Source: Limonium bicolor (lineage: Eukaryota; Streptophyta; Magnoliopsida; Caryophyllales; Plumbaginaceae). Taken from it: a DNA stretch of 64,000 nucleotides. Positions 61,542-64,000 of the stretch are shown here, piece after piece (the stretch's first letter is position 1; the number at the start of each line of letters is the position of its first letter). The notes under the pieces were generated by a model. That model ran no database searches, was not told the DNA's origin, and saw nothing but the letters and a program-made list of their open reading frames with translations. Location: contig CM041776.1 of NCBI GenBank assembly GCA_023374045.1, positions 278,172,039 through 278,236,038 of the forward strand, in the 5' to 3' direction. A program made the position numbers and the translations under genes.

Positions 61542-64000
61542 TTATGGTTTTTCGACCCATAGACCCTCATCATGATCAGACCTAGTATACACTACATCGT
61601 CTGGAATATCAACAATGTTGGTGGCAGGAACACTGTTAGAAAAGGGTGGTGTCTCATCAAATAATAATTCATCGTCATCAACATTTGTGATCACAAATCT
61701 TTTCCCTGGTAAAACTACTGACCATCTGGAATCGATGGGATCTTCTATGTAAAATACTTGTTCACAGTCCTTGGGAAATATGAACGGCTCTTGTGTAGGA
61801 CCAAGACTTGATAAATCAACCAAATTAAACCCATCATGAACCCGATAACCGTTTCTGTTATCCACCCACTTGCATTTGAAAATAACAAACTTTTGAAACT
61901 GATAATCAAGTTCCCAGATATCTTCAATACATCCATAATACAACCTCGAGGTTGAAATCGCTGAAGCTGGATCACCTCGGGTGTACTGAGTTGTTGTTGC
62001 TTCTACTTTCACCCCGCTATTCTGGTTTAAACATCTATCATCTTGTCATTTTGTCCAATAGGTGAACCCATTGATGTCATACCCGTCGTAAGATAGCAGT
62101 GGAACCAGGTCCCAAAGCTAACCAACGGAGCTCTTCACCTACATTATCAGGCGCTAGTGTGCAAGTTTCATAACATGGTCTCTAAACCATGAACAAAAGG
62201 TCTTGTTTTGCTCTTTTGTCAACCAAACAATATTCCTCCCAGGATATTGACCTCTTAGTGTAGTCATGTGTTTCTCAAAAAATGGCTCAATAATCTCAAG
62301 GTGATGTAAAACGAACAAATGTGCTAACTCCATTGAGGATGAATCAATTGCCACAATTTTTTCCCTGTAACACCTTAACCTTCTGTCCCTCCCGTGTGTC
62401 TAGGTTGTGGTACTCCAATAGCAACTGCACCCTTTAAGTATTCAGTACAAAATTCTGTCACTTCTTCGGTTATTGTCCCTTCTATAATACTTCCTTCAGG
62501 TCGATATCCATTCTTCATCCTTCCCTTCAAAATTCCCATGTATCTCTCAAACGGATACATGTACCTCAAATATATGGGACCACATAATTTGATTTCCCTG
62601 ACAATGTGAACAACTAAGTGAACCATGATGTCAAAAAAAGAGGGTGGAAAATACATTTCAAGTTGACAGATCGTAACAACAACATCACGTTGCAGACTGT
62701 CAAGTGTATCAGCATCCACGACTTTATTGCACACTGCATTTAAAAAGAAACATAGTCTTGTAATTGCATTTCGGACATCCTTCGGCAATATACCTCGAAT
62801 GACAACAGGAAGGAGATGCAACATCAGAACGTGATAATCATGAGATTTCAACCCGACCAATTTCAAGTCCTTCATTGACACAAGACTTTTCCAGTTGGAT
62901 GAATAACCCGTAGGAACCTTAAGGGAATGAAGACATTTGTAGAAGCTGATCTTCTCATTCTTAGACAAAGTGTAACATGCTGGAGGTAAATATGTTCGTT
63001 TGCCTCTTTCTTGAGGATGCAACTCCTCACGTATGCCCATAGCTTCCATGTCTCTTCGAACCTTTATTCCGTCTTTTGTTTTCCCAGGTATGTTAAGCAA
63101 AGTCCCAACAACAGCCTCACCAACATTTTTGACAATATGCATAAAATCAAGACAATGCCTAACAGATAAATGTCTCCAATATGGAAGTTCCCAAAATATT
63201 GAACATTTTTTCCAGATGTTTTTTTGGGTAGATTTGGACGGAACACCGAAAACATTCTCAATGTCTTTCACCTTTTCATAGATCTCTTGAGAACTCAACG
63301 GTATACGAGCAACACGTGCTTCAGTCTTTCCGTTGAATAACTTCCTTTTTTACGGTACGGGTGTGCTGCTGGCAACAATCTACGATGACACATGTACACG
63401 TTTTTGCCAGAAAACTTTAGACGATCAGAACAAGTGTCGTCCTCACATATTGGGCAAGCAAATGTGCCTTTCACCGTGTATCCAGATAAATTCCCGTACG
63501 CTGGAAAGTCATTCACTGTGCAAAACAACATGGCACGAAGTGTGAAGTTTTGTCTGCCGTAACCGTCATAAACCACTGTCCCCTGATTCCATAACAATTT
63601 CAAATCATCAATCAGCGGTGCAAGATATACATCGATATTATGTCCGGGTTGTTTAGGACCAGAAATCAACAATGATAACATTATGTATTTTCGCTTCATA
63701 CACAACCACGAAGGAAGATTGTAAATCACCAATACAACAGGCCAAGTGCTGTGTTGACTACTTAGAGTGTCGTAGGGATTCATCCCATCTGTACATAGCC
63801 CGAGTCTCAAATTTCGATTATCACTGGCAAAATCTTCAAATCTTCTATCGATAGTCCTCCACTGTGGTGAATCAGCTGGATGTCTCAGCTTATCATCATT
63901 TTTCCTTCCTTCTGCGTGCCATCTTAAATTTTGGGCATCTTTGACATTTGTAAACAGACGTTTGAACCTTGGTATTATTGGTAAATACCAAATGACTTTT
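61542..64000 (-). pseudogene. CACTA transposase TNP2 (Transposase_21, DUF4218, DUF4216), frame-broken and cut by the window end
   Basis: The gene enters from the right. Near 63840-64000 are VIWYLPIIPRFKRLF and LRWHAEGRKNDDKLRHPAD, then LRLGLCTDGMNPY (about 63775), NIDVYLAPLIDDLKLLW and CPICEDDT, together the Transposase_21 family. After a shift in an A/T run near 63347-63353 come SSQEIYEKVKDIENVFG and the DUF4218 part (HIVREIKLCGPIYLRYMYPF, PFERYMGILKGRMKNGYRPE). A second shift near 62380 precedes SSSMELAHLFVLHHLEIIEP, further shifts and a TGA lie at 62045-62150, and the DUF4216 part (RLYYGCIEDIWELDYQ, FVIFKCKWVDNRNGYR) ends at the TAG 61542. TNP2 cuts the element out at its CACTA ends. Confidence 0.9.

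Larger units (their letters stand above)
57380..64000 (-). mobile_element. CACTA (En/Spm) transposon, one end and most genes; continues past the window
   Basis: The left end reads CACTAGTAGAAAAA, the standard plant CACTA terminus, followed by 14 subterminal CGGCGG-type motifs in alternating orientation. On the minus strand lie a TNP2 transposase with DUF4216 (61542-64000) and a Transposase_24/DUF8039/Ulp1 gene (58097-61420), the gene set known for many plant CACTA elements. It is inserted in the MULE transposase gene. The left neighbour bases are AAC; the right copy of the 3-bp duplication is outside. Confidence 0.92.

Noticed and set aside
1..64000. Host protein-coding genes, rRNA or miRNA genes
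   Set aside because: Everything with recognisable coding content belongs to transposable elements. Nothing else reached a level I could support.

Overview
The window is plant nuclear DNA, AT-rich, and built almost entirely of transposable elements inserted into one another. I see no intact host gene, no rRNA gene, no credible functional tRNA gene and no CRISPR array. The element set (Ty1/copia, long-LTR Ty3/gypsy with an initiator-Met primer site, Ogre/Tat-like and Athila/Tat-like LTR elements, a LINE-type DUF4283 ORF1, CACTA with a Ulp1-like gene, a MULE with a GRF zinc finger, and hAT/Harbinger-type MITEs) points to an angiosperm and to gene-poor, probably pericentromeric or intercalary heterochromatin. 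The species cannot be named from this.

Layout. (1) 1-5.3 kb: the 3' part of a plus-strand gypsy LTR, the 5' part of a minus-strand LTR, and the 3' end of a Tat-like element. (2) 6.1-32.8 kb: a decayed LINE-like element (DUF4283 ORF1, 500-N gap) split by a Ty1/copia element (6376-30819, target duplication CCTAG). The copia itself carries three complete LTR insertions, each with TG..CA-type ends and an exact 5-bp target duplication: 7717-13601 (GATGC), 13655-18600 (ACATG) and, on the minus strand, 20656-29709 (TCAGG). Removing them leaves a gag-protease-integrase-RT-RNase H order broken by stops and frameshifts. (3) 32.8-42.9 kb: AT-rich sequence with small DNA transposons (a Harbinger-like MITE, three hAT-like elements with 7-8 bp target duplications, paired diverged MITEs and a 0.9-kb inverted-repeat element) and a minus-strand LTR. 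(4) 43.0-64 kb: remains of a MULE (GRF zinc finger on plus, MuDR-type transposase C-terminus on minus). It is split by a long-LTR gypsy element (43468-55401, CTTTT), whose 5' LTR holds a 3.8-kb solo LTR (CTATG), and by a CACTA element (57380 to beyond the window) coding on the minus strand for a TNP2 transposase and a Transposase_24/DUF8039/Ulp1 protein, both frame-broken.

Two gypsy families (7717-13601 and 43468-55401) have very long LTRs (2.6 and 3.7 kb) around an interior of only about 700 bp that keeps the primer site and polypurine tract but no gag-pol. They must have moved with proteins from another element. Their LTRs, plus two further LTR families in the window, share a recognisable block in the 3' third. 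Minisatellites sit inside most of the LTRs and inside the 3' part of the Ogre-like element. The best candidates for a second look are the conserved LTR module, the tRNA-like minus-strand unit inside the 43468 LTRs, the 71-bp repeats that carry a perfect 22-bp palindrome, and the GRF/MULE plus Ulp1/CACTA nest. I did not find a convincing new biological system beyond transposon biology.
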